NCBI GenBank assembly: GCA_023227945.1
Contig: JALOCC010000042.1
Span: forward strand, 1 to 17,016
DNA: 17,016 bases
Source of the DNA: Candidatus Omnitrophota bacterium
Lineage (GTDB): Bacteria > Omnitrophota > Gorgyraeia > Duberdicusellales > 4484-171
Reading direction: 5' to 3'
Part shown: positions 6,398-12,902 of the stretch, piece after piece
Position numbering within the stretch: position 1 is the first letter of the stretch
Layout of the letters: each line of letters begins with the position of its first letter
The notes under the pieces: generated by a model
What the model saw: only the letters and a program-made list of their open reading frames with translations
Told to the model about the DNA's origin: nothing
The model's database searches: none
Made by a program: the position numbers and the translations under genes

Positions 6398-6883
6398 TCA
6401 CTCCTGTTGATTCGTTTCAAGACTAGAATAGTGCAGTCCACAAGCCTTTAACAACTCTGAATAAACCGTTCCATTGTGCTGGACCTTTGGATTAAGCCTT
6501 TTAAATTCGGAATACGGGATTTCAAAAAGTTCTGACGCAAAAAGTCCCACACCGCCACTCCTGCTGATTCCTGCCCCACAATGAACAATCAGAGTAAGGT
6601 CTTTGCTTTTTTCATCCGCTTCTTTATTGATCCTAAAAAGGAAATTCCAAATTTCCTTTGCCGTTTCCGGAGTAACAGCCTTGAATCCACCGTCATCGAA
6701 AAGAACGTCATCAAATTCGACATTTAGAACACGAGGACTGTTTCCCAATACGTGTTTCCATCCTTCACCCATATTTTCGATACTGATTACAGCAACATTA
6801 TCGTTGTAAGAAAAGGCCTCTTTACCGACCCTTTTACAGTGTTCTACGAAATCTTTTCTAGAAAGAACATAGACTTCTTTCAC
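6398..6883 (-). CDS. Tyrosine/dual-specificity protein phosphatase, 161 aa
   Basis: The phosphatase signature HCGAGISRS is at residues 101-109: C102 is the nucleophile and R108 binds phosphate (HCxxGxxR(S/T)). Upstream, FDDVLFDDGG around residues 57-66 may supply the general-acid aspartate, and VTPETAKEIW precedes the active site. At 161 aa it matches compact bacterial tyrosine phosphatases. The start is the GTG at 6883, with GAGG 7-8 bases upstream; it overlaps the preceding small ORF as GTGA. The protein is cytoplasmic, with no signal peptide. The substrate is unknown. It could dephosphorylate host proteins or small phosphorylated molecules. Confidence 0.85.
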   Translation of the reverse strand: MKEVYVLSRKDFVEHCKRVGKEAFSYNDNVAVISIENMGEGWKHVLGNSPRVLNVEFDDVLFDDGGFKAVTPETAKEIWNFLFRINKEADEKSKDLTLIVHCGAGISRSGGVGLFASELFEIPYSEFKRLNPKVQHNGTVYSELLKACGLHYSSLETNQQE

Positions 6884-7011
6884 TCATATACCTCGACTTT
6901 CTTTTCCCTCTTATACTTCTTTTCAGATTCCTTTACGCGGGTGCGAGGGTTCACAACCCATTTCTTCCGAATGTGTTTTACGGGAGAACCCTTTTGTGTC
7001 TTTGTTTTCAT
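6880..7011 (-). CDS. Small basic protein, 43 aa, possibly leaderless
   Basis: The frame runs from the ATG at 7011 to a TGA at 6880-6882, overlapping the phosphatase GTG by four bases. It reads MKTKTQKGSPVKHIRKKWVV, then NPRTRVKESEKKYKREKK, and ends VEVYE. The pattern W-x-x-NP-x-TRV-x-x-S-x-K-x-Y-x-R recalls short lysine-rich proteins I have seen in other phages, a recollection not verified here. The strongest promoter of the window (TTGACA-17-TATAGT) has its -10 ending only 7 bases before the ATG, so the transcript would begin at or next to the start codon with no room for a Shine-Dalgarno. Confidence 0.6.
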   Translation of the reverse strand: MKTKTQKGSPVKHIRKKWVVNPRTRVKESEKKYKREKKVEVYE

Positions 7012-7018
7012 GCCATAT

Positions 7019-7047
7019 ACTATATCCTGCTTCACGAATATTGTCAA
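7019..7047 (-). promoter_or_regulatory. Strong sigma-70 promoter, minus strand
   Basis: On the minus strand there is a perfect TTGACA (7042-7047), a 17-base spacer and TATAGT (7019-7024, 5 of 6 matches). It drives the small basic protein, the phosphatase and probably the following small genes. The expected start of transcription is around 7011-7013, at the ATG of the 43-aa ORF. Confidence 0.75.
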
Positions 7048-7068
7048 GTCTATGGCGACACCTTTTCT

Positions 7069-7077
7069 TGATAAAAT
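7069..7077 (+). promoter_or_regulatory. Probable extended -10 promoter, plus strand
   Basis: TGATAAAAT is a TGN extended -10 with a 5-of-6 hexamer (TAAAAT), 24 bases before the hydrolase ATG. No convincing -35 is seen at 16-18 bases, which extended -10 promoters can tolerate. It is divergent from the minus-strand promoter at 7019-7047, so the short region between the two start codons controls both directions. Confidence 0.45.
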
Positions 7078-7100
7078 ATAAATACATAGGAGGACAAGAT

Positions 7101-7691
7101 ATGAATTTTTACGATTTGAAAGCCAAATTCCTTACGATTTTCGGAGATATCAAGGTTTATAAATACCCACCGTTTATGGTTTATTGCCCTGTGACTTATA
7201 AAGCAAAGGGGAAACAAACAAGGGAAGCCATAGGCGTTCTGGAACCAGGCGACATAATTTTAAGAGGATATTCTGACTATCTTGACTCTCTTTTCATCCC
7301 AGGAAAATATAGCCATACGGGATTGTACGTCGGAGACGGGAAGATGATACATGCTGTCGCGGAAGGGGTGTCAGAAATCGATGTGATAGACTTCCTGCGT
7401 TGTGACATATTCTGTATCCTTCGGCCTTCCGGAAGGCAGGAACAGGCAATAGAACGCGCTTACAAGTATTTGGGAACACCCTATGACTTCAATTTCGAAA
7501 CATGGAACAATAAAATGTATTGTCATGAATTCGGAGCTAGATGTTACTATGGTCTTAATATAGACAAAAAAATTCCGAAACTGTTATTCGGAATTTTAAA
7601 AGGGAAACCCGCCTTTTTGGCAGAATCTTTCCTTGAAAGTCTGGACTTTAAGGTTATTTATCAATTTCCGGAAGAAACATCTGAGAAATGA
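7101..7691 (+). CDS. Permuted NlpC/P60 (YiiX-like) cysteine hydrolase, 196 aa
   Basis: The start is the ATG at 7101, 7 bases after AGGAGG (7088-7093); the longer frame back to 6996 crosses the divergent promoters and encodes no plausible extension. GDIILRG (residues 50-56), then YSHTGLYVGDG with H72 and MIHA, then YLGTPYDF and MYCHEF with C141, give the His-before-Cys order of the circularly permuted NlpC/P60 (YiiX/YebB, LRAT-like) group. Known members are thiol hydrolases acting on peptides, amides or lipids. No signal peptide or membrane segment is evident. It is the only plus-strand gene and converges with the glycosyltransferase block, overlapping its last gene by 38 bases. A role in lysis or envelope remodelling is possible but unproven. 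Confidence 0.85.
   Translation: MNFYDLKAKFLTIFGDIKVYKYPPFMVYCPVTYKAKGKQTREAIGVLEPGDIILRGYSDYLDSLFIPGKYSHTGLYVGDGKMIHAVAEGVSEIDVIDFLRCDIFCILRPSGRQEQAIERAYKYLGTPYDFNFETWNNKMYCHEFGARCYYGLNIDKKIPKLLFGILKGKPAFLAESFLESLDFKVIYQFPEETSEK
7566..7597 (-). terminator. Rho-independent terminator candidate for the glycan operon
   Basis: Arms 7569-7579 and 7587-7597 form an 11-bp perfect stem (CCGAA/TTCGG core) around a 7-base loop. On the minus strand the stem runs into seven T (7566-7572), the form of an intrinsic terminator, about 57 bases after the GT47-like stop at 7654. It lies inside the plus-strand hydrolase gene. On the plus strand it is followed by only TTTT within the stem and then A, so it should hardly affect that gene. 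Confidence 0.6.
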
Positions 7692-8193
7692 TTTTATTTA
7701 AATTCCTTTCTGTTTTCATCAAGTCATATTCAAGTTTGTCACTTGATTTAAAGAAGTGATAACCAGAGTACAAACAAGAATCGTTTTGAATTATCGGAAT
7801 TGCCTTAAATATTACAGCTTCAAAAAAACGATATGTCCAAGTAAAATCTCCGTCTGGACATAGGACGAATTTTGATCTTGCCATGAGTTCAAAATATCCG
7901 TTGTCATTTCCCTTAACCTTGTCATTCCTTCCATTAAAGGATTCTTTAATCACCGCTTTCCCTTTGAAAGGAGAAAGGAAGGCTTTTCTCTTATCCGTTA
8001 TCAGTCCTACGAAAAGAATATCGATATCTTTCTTAGAACAGTCATAATTAAGTAAACGTCTAGGAAATACAAGTCTATATTCTTTTTCCCCTATCCACGT
8101 CCTTACATCTTCAGCATGGCTAATCCTTACTTCTTTTTTTAATCCAATTTCTTCAATTGCCTGTTCTGCCATTATTTGCTGTATACAACTCAT
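7654..8193 (-). CDS. Short exostosin/GT47-like glycosyltransferase, 179 aa
   Basis: The C-terminal half carries the GT47/exostosin block: ELMARSKFVLCPDGDFTWTYRFFEA at residues 102-126 and AIPII at 131-135, which in this family forms the nucleotide-sugar-binding GT-B half. IDILFVGLITDKRKAF (57-72) is the preceding strand-loop-helix. At 179 aa it is about half the usual size and lacks the acceptor-binding N-terminal domain, so it is either a naturally minimal enzyme or reduced. No good Shine-Dalgarno precedes the ATG at 8193 or the next one at 8172; the gene starts 9 bases after the GT-A stop and is probably coupled to it. The end overlaps the plus-strand hydrolase. Confidence 0.75.
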   Translation of the reverse strand: MSCIQQIMAEQAIEEIGLKKEVRISHAEDVRTWIGEKEYRLVFPRRLLNYDCSKKDIDILFVGLITDKRKAFLSPFKGKAVIKESFNGRNDKVKGNDNGYFELMARSKFVLCPDGDFTWTYRFFEAVIFKAIPIIQNDSCLYSGYHFFKSSDKLEYDLMKTERNLNKIISQMFLPEIDK

Positions 8194-8202
8194 GTCTTTG
8201 TC

Positions 8203-9069
8203 TTAATGTTCAATACTGACTTCATAGCAATCATTGTGACTTGTTTCCAAATCGACAGGAAGACTGTCATTAATCATCCCTTCTTCCTTTACTATTTCTC
8301 TAAGAGAATCAATGTCAAATGCGTTTTTCAAGATGGTTGCTTTCCTTTGTTCTGATGTCATCTTATAAACATCTATCCCTTTGGGGTTTCTATGATATCC
8401 GTAAAACCCAGCATGAAAACATCTAGGAACGTGTGCAAAAGCGACCTTTAGTTTGTTTTCTTCAATTATCCGGCGTATCAAACCGTCCTGTTCACAGAAA
8501 GACGCGTTTAGTTTGCTTTTAGGGAAAACCCCTAAAATGTATTTCAATGGATTTGCAAAATATTTTGCTTCATTATGAGGTGATAGGTATTTCTTTAAAA
8601 ATACGTTATTAAAACAAACGCCGATTCCCTGATACTGATTGTCCGTCTTACAATAATAGGAATTGATGTCTTCACAAACTGAATCTTTTCCGTTTGCGTT
8701 TTTAGAAAGGATAACGGCGAAGGAATTTGTTTTCTTGATGATAGCTTCACCAAAAGTGAAAAAGTCTTTTCCGATGAAAACATCATCCTCTATGTAAAAA
8801 ACGTGATCCGCTTCTTTACAATGTTCTGAAAGCAAACCTGTAATGACATTCTTTGACTGTTTCCCTATTTTAAAATTATGTGAATCCGGGGAAACAAGGT
8901 AACAGCTTCCTTTGAATCTGTTTATTACCCCAAGTACTTGACTTGTAACTCCGATGTCGGTAGCGAAGATATATTTTAATTCATTCCATCCGTCAGCTTT
9001 CATTATAAATTCAAGGCAGAGTTCAAGATATTCCGAACGATTGAAACACGGTATTACAACAGTATTCAT
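8203..9069 (-). CDS. GT-A family (GT2-like) glycosyltransferase, 288 aa
   Basis: The ATG at 9069 is chosen: AGGGG lies 6 bases upstream and its A and TG form an ATGA overlap with the pyruvyl transferase stop; the upstream TTG at 9090 has no site. The N-terminus TVVIPCFNRSEYLELCLEF (residues 3-21) is the usual first strand-helix of GT2 enzymes. DHVFYIEDDVFIG (89-100) supplies the metal-binding acidic cluster E94-D95-D96. Mid-protein segment ASFCEQDGLIRRI may hold the catalytic acidic residues. The enzyme transfers a sugar from an unidentified nucleotide donor. No membrane helix is seen. It is part of the coupled glycan block. Confidence 0.85.
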   Translation of the reverse strand: MNTVVIPCFNRSEYLELCLEFIMKADGWNELKYIFATDIGVTSQVLGVINRFKGSCYLVSPDSHNFKIGKQSKNVITGLLSEHCKEADHVFYIEDDVFIGKDFFTFGEAIIKKTNSFAVILSKNANGKDSVCEDINSYYCKTDNQYQGIGVCFNNVFLKKYLSPHNEAKYFANPLKYILGVFPKSKLNASFCEQDGLIRRIIEENKLKVAFAHVPRCFHAGFYGYHRNPKGIDVYKMTSEQRKATILKNAFDIDSLREIVKEEGMINDSLPVDLETSHNDCYEVSIEH

Positions 9070-9812
9070 ATTTTTCCCCTGAAAGGACAAGTTTCCAACA
9101 TTCGTGACACCAAATCATCAGGTATCTTCTTCCTAGTCGATTCTATTTCTTCAAATTTCCCGTTGAATTCAGATAGATCAAGACATTCTTGTACTGTGTT
9201 TATCGATGAATAGTGGTCTCTAAATTTCGTTCCGTCGCCGCCGATACGATTCCCGAATTTCACCCACCTTGTTTTTACGCCATAGGCTTCCGCGATTATC
9301 AAACCATGAAGAGACGAAGAAAGGATTGACTCGCATGAACAAATTTCATCGATAAAGTTTTCAACAGACTGTAGAGGATTTATTATCCTTATACGGCTTC
9401 CGAACTTGGAAACAAAATATTCCAAATCTATATAATGAGGGACAATCGCCAAAGAATTAGTTTTCTTGACATCTGATGAATATATCTTCGGAAGGATTAA
9501 AGCAGGATCTCCTACACTTGCGGTATAACAGTCATTTCCGAAATTCATTGCGGCTGTTTTTGATATATATCCGCGCACAGAACGGATGTCTTTTATTCCG
9601 ATGTTGTCTTTTGAATCTGCAATCCCTGTACCCCAAAAAACAGCGTTTTTGATTTCCCAATTTAGAATACTTCCAACGACGACATATTTCAAAACCCGGC
9701 TGTTTTGATCACAGAAAACACATTTCTTACCAGAAATTTTTTCCACAAGATAAGGGGTAAGCTGGTCTCCGACATTGCTAGAAAGACACCAATTTGCAAA
9801 AATATATTCCAT
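9066..9812 (-). CDS. Polysaccharide pyruvyl transferase family protein, 248 aa
   Basis: NVGDQ at residues 13-17, SVGDPALILP at about 99-108 and SSSLHGLIIAEAYGV at 165-179 (H169) match the polysaccharide pyruvyl transferase family, which in characterised members adds a ketal-linked pyruvate from phosphoenolpyruvate to a glycan sugar. The ATG at 9812 has AAAGGT upstream and directly abuts the FkbM stop. At 248 aa it is somewhat shorter than the typical 300 or more. Cytoplasmic. It sits between a GT-A transferase and an FkbM methyltransferase, consistent with decorating the same glycan. The substrate is not determinable. Confidence 0.85.
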   Translation of the reverse strand: MEYIFANWCLSSNVGDQLTPYLVEKISGKKCVFCDQNSRVLKYVVVGSILNWEIKNAVFWGTGIADSKDNIGIKDIRSVRGYISKTAAMNFGNDCYTASVGDPALILPKIYSSDVKKTNSLAIVPHYIDLEYFVSKFGSRIRIINPLQSVENFIDEICSCESILSSSLHGLIIAEAYGVKTRWVKFGNRIGGDGTKFRDHYSSINTVQECLDLSEFNGKFEEIESTRKKIPDDLVSRMLETCPFRGKI

Positions 9813-10406
9813 TTATACCTTTTGAAAAATGAAATTCTCATTATTTAAAAGAACTTCTCTAAATCCGATCTTTTTGAAATAGGTTCTTAAATATCGAAGT
9901 TTTCCCTGATGTTCTATACATATCAACCTAAATTTAGAAATCGTTTCTTCCCTGAATGAATTTAGGACATCTATGTTCGTGTCTTCCGTATCTATATTTA
10001 AAAAGACAGACCCTTGACCGCAAAGAGAATAAAGGTCTTCTCCTGTTATCACATCTACCCTTTTTTCAATAAACTGACTTTTAGAACCATTTTCCCATAA
10101 TTCTTTCCAGGGTTTAGAAGTTGTACTTATGGCATCCGCAGATTCGTAAAACAACACGTTCCCCTTTTCTTTCCCGACAGCAAACGGATAGAGCATAATT
10201 TTAGGATTATTCTGGTATTCCTTTTGAAATTTTGCGTAACAAGGAGTAGAAGGTTCAACATAAACACCTTCCCATCCAAGTTCAACCAGCCGCCTTGTGT
10301 TCGAAAATTTAAAGGGATCATAAGCGCCTATCTCTATAAATTTTGAAGAACCTGCATCTTCAAGGCATTTTAGAATTATCTGTTCTTCATTGTTTTGTGA
10401 ATACAT
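9813..10406 (-). CDS. FkbM family methyltransferase, 197 aa
   Basis: FIEIGAYDPFKFSNTRRL (residues 23-40) is the glycine motif binding S-adenosylmethionine, followed by GVYVEPS (47-53) with the acidic residue that contacts the ribose, and by FLNIDTEDTNIDVL (135-148) and ICIEH (162-166), all characteristic of FkbM proteins. These usually O-methylate sugars or small acceptors. The ATG at 10406 has CAGGAG 4 bases upstream, and the preceding stop is at 10408, so the two genes are nearly contiguous. Length is normal to slightly short. In this block it probably methylates the glycan assembled by its neighbours. Confidence 0.9.
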   Translation of the reverse strand: MYSQNNEEQIILKCLEDAGSSKFIEIGAYDPFKFSNTRRLVELGWEGVYVEPSTPCYAKFQKEYQNNPKIMLYPFAVGKEKGNVLFYESADAISTTSKPWKELWENGSKSQFIEKRVDVITGEDLYSLCGQGSVFLNIDTEDTNIDVLNSFREETISKFRLICIEHQGKLRYLRTYFKKIGFREVLLNNENFIFQKV

Positions 10407-10407
10407 T

Positions 10408-11704
10408 TTATCTCCTGTTTTTTGATATGAATAAATATTTATATATTGAACCGTTGATTTTAGATTCAGTTTTTAATAAAGGAAGAAGTCGTTCTGAATA
10501 ATCCCTATCTTCTCCTTGTGAAAGTTCATCTTTAAATCCGACAATGACTGCCAGTTCCCTTTTTACTGCGTTTAAGTGATTTGGACATCTTAGGTAGACC
10601 GTTTCACCGTTTTCAGTTACAGTTTCCCATTTGTTATAATCAACGGAATGAATAAATCTAGTCGGGTTTTTACCATCAACGGTGTAAATCCCCTCTAAGG
10701 AGCAACAATCAGGATTATTATGAATTGCAGACAATATTTTCTTAACATAATCTTCACTCACTAAATCATCATCATCTATGAAGCAGAGATAGTCTCCCTT
10801 CGCTTTTTCAAGAAGCATATTTCTCTTCTTCCCGATTTTAATATTACCGTCATCAACTTCTGTCAAAATTTCTATTTCTGGTGTCTTTTGCTTCTGAAGG
10901 GATTCCAATAATCGTTTAAGTAAGTCCTGTCTTTGTTTAACAGAACATATCAATATAGAAAGTCGAATGTCGGGAACGTTGTTTTTACCCTGTTTACTAT
11001 AAGACAAAGAATAATGAGAAGCCTTATCTTCTATAGAAGGATCTACTTGGAGAAGCCGACAAACGTTTTTCTTCATTCTGGAACGGAATAGTTCTGTTCC
11101 TGAAGAATAAGAATAATCTAGAGCCTTATCGACTTCGTCTCTTTCTCTTTTCCCATTACAATAATGCCTGTGCTCAAAAATTTCTTTGCAGGATTTTCTT
11201 ACGTCTTTTAATATACACATTCTTTCAGCGATTACATAGAGTTCACAATCACTTGACATGTGACTGTAAACGGGGTTATATATAATCTTCTTCATCTTCT
11301 TCAGTGCGGAAAAAGTCATTATCGGAAAGGTAATTACCCTAGCCGGATATTTTTGTATTCCATCATTTACCAACAGAACACAATCCTTGTCTTTCCCGAT
11401 AAGGTTGATAATGGTTTTATCCCAATTATTCGGTGGAAAGAAATCATCACTGGCGAGGATAACAATATCAGAATCTTCTGCTTCAAGGTTTTTGGAAAGA
11501 CAATAAGACGGGAAACAGACTCCTTTCTGTTCCCCTTTAACTACAATGACATCAAATCCGGAAATTTTTTTCTTTTTGTTCTTGCGTATCAACAGCGACA
11601 TGTGTCTCGATTTCATAAAAACCAGAAGAATTTTCGATCCAGTGCTGATGTGTCGATTTAAAAATATCTGGTCTACAAGTCGCCCATAGAATAATTATTT
11701 TCAT
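10408..11704 (-). CDS. Two-domain GT-A glycosyltransferase, frameshifted at an A-run
   Basis: One gene in two frames. The first frame starts at the ATG at 11704, four bases after the GT4-like stop, with AGGA about 10 bases upstream; it reads MKIIILWATCRPDIFKS and so on, and stops at 11552-11554 after 50 codons. The second frame, open from upstream of the A-run to 10408, continues the fold without break (ISGFDVIVVKGEQ). Joining them by +1 at A7 (11565-11571) gives about 431 aa. The first domain has ASDDFFPP (D86, D87 in composite numbering); the second, from about residue 247 (RLSILICSV), has DDDD at 310-313 and GEDRDYSERL near 396-405. An ATG at 11616 in the second frame lacks a Shine-Dalgarno. 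Either the A-run is miscounted, or the gene is broken, or slippage restores it. Confidence 0.82.
11565..11577 (-). other. A7 and A5 homopolymer slippage site
   Basis: On the minus strand the run reads A5-G-A7 and then TTTCC. Removing one A from A7 puts the GT N-terminal frame and the rest of the gene in one frame. It is the position where the two overlapping frames change over. Confidence 0.7.
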
Positions 11705-11708
11705 GTGT

Positions 11709-12587
11709 TCAAATTCCTAATAATATCGCCGATTCGCTTGCCGTGTTTCTTTCTAAAAATTGATTCCTGTTGTACATTCCTGTTTCTAATAGGAAATCTG
11801 ATTGCATTACTTCACGTATTAGTAATGCAATCGATTCTGAATCAGGATAAGACATTATCGCTGAATTCATTTTCGACGTGTGAGAAACCCTTACCAGATG
11901 CGTCTTGAAGAATTCTGACATCGGCGGCGCGTCCGTTGTGATTACAATAGCACCTGTGCTCGCGGCTTCATGTAAATAATGTCCCCATCCTTCATAATAG
12001 CTAGGACATAGGTGTATTAAATTCTCATTCATCAAGCGTTTTAAATCAGATTCTGACACTCTTCCCAACTGTTCTATATTACACCCAGAGACATCCCATT
12101 CACTCGTACCGACAAAAAGACACTTCGGGAGATTTTTGTCGCGCCGGTATGCTTTAATTATTTCAAGAGTGCCCTTGGTTTTTGAATATCCTGAAATATG
12201 AATCAGCTTCTTTTCTTTTCTGATTTCAGGCAAGTAAAAGTCTTGGCTTATGAAACCGGTTAGAACACAAGATTGGTGAAGTTTCTGAAAGATTTTGAAA
12301 GAATCCAGCGTCTTGCACCAGATTTCCTTAAACTTCAGTAAACCGTCTTTCCAATTAGGATAGAACCATTCTGGGTTTGGGATTAAAATATTCCTTTTAG
12401 ACAACTGAATACAGTCATATCTTGGAATTTCAAGATGAATCTGTATATCAGCCCTATTCCCTCTTTGACTCCTTTTCCGATCAAAGACGTGGATTTCATA
12501 CCCGCAACCAGACAATAACTTGATTAATAAACTTGCATCTTTCTCAAGGCCAACCCCATTCAATGATGTATAAATATTAATCTTCAT
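11709..12587 (-). CDS. GT4-like (GT-B) glycosyltransferase, 292 aa
   Basis: The C-terminal domain has HISGYSKTKGTLEIIKAY (residues 130-147), LGRVSESDLKRLM (174-186) and YYEGWGHYLHEAASTG (197-212); E199 and E207 form the EX7E motif that contacts the nucleotide-sugar in GT4 and related retaining GT-B enzymes. The N-terminus MKINIYTSLNGVGLEKDAS is a Rossmann-like start. At 292 aa it is short for a GT4, with a compact N-terminal domain. No clear Shine-Dalgarno precedes the ATG at 12587. It is the first gene of the glycan block and is followed, 4 bases later, by the frameshifted GT gene. Sugar and acceptor unknown. Confidence 0.85.
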   Translation of the reverse strand: MKINIYTSLNGVGLEKDASLLIKLLSGCGYEIHVFDRKRSQRGNRADIQIHLEIPRYDCIQLSKRNILIPNPEWFYPNWKDGLLKFKEIWCKTLDSFKIFQKLHQSCVLTGFISQDFYLPEIRKEKKLIHISGYSKTKGTLEIIKAYRRDKNLPKCLFVGTSEWDVSGCNIEQLGRVSESDLKRLMNENLIHLCPSYYEGWGHYLHEAASTGAIVITTDAPPMSEFFKTHLVRVSHTSKMNSAIMSYPDSESIALLIREVMQSDFLLETGMYNRNQFLERNTASESAILLGI

Positions 12588-12608
12588 GTTTGTATTTGGT
12601 AATCTGAA

Positions 12609-12902
12609 TTAAATAAAATTCGCATATGTCCCGAAGGCGAAAATTCCTTTTGTTTTTTCAATCAATCCATCGCATATAGAACTTAAAAGGAGGTGTTCAA
12701 AGTCCGATTTGGGATACCACCCTCTTCCCTTTGAAGGATGTGAGATAATATATATATTGTCACTCCATCGGCAGAATATAAAACCTCCGGTGTCGTCTAA
12801 ATGAAAATATTTATCATTTATGGGTATTTCTTTGACGATCCCTTCCGTCAAAACTATTTTGTACCTTTTAAGGATTTTATCAATGTCAGATGTTGAATTC
12901 AT
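12609..12902 (-). CDS. Hypothetical protein, 97 aa
   Basis: The ATG at 12902 overlaps the RNA ligase end by 17 bases; a weak purine-rich stretch precedes it. The protein is rich in aromatic and beta-forming segments (KYFHLDDTGGFIFCRWSDNIYII, then GRGWYPKSDFEHLL) and ends FGTYANFI. Looks like a compact globular domain. No family is recognised. Overlap with the ligase suggests coupled translation, but no functional link can be shown. Confidence 0.68.
   Translation of the reverse strand: MNSTSDIDKILKRYKIVLTEGIVKEIPINDKYFHLDDTGGFIFCRWSDNIYIISHPSKGRGWYPKSDFEHLLLSSICDGLIEKTKGIFAFGTYANFI

Noticed and set aside
6996..7691. Hydrolase with N-terminal extension from 6996
   Set aside because: The extension crosses both divergent promoters and the ATG at 7101 has a perfect AGGAGG.
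11260..11661. Plus-strand 133-codon open frame
   Set aside because: It is antisense to the glycosyltransferase, has no Shine-Dalgarno or plausible protein composition, and the minus-strand gene has clear motifs.
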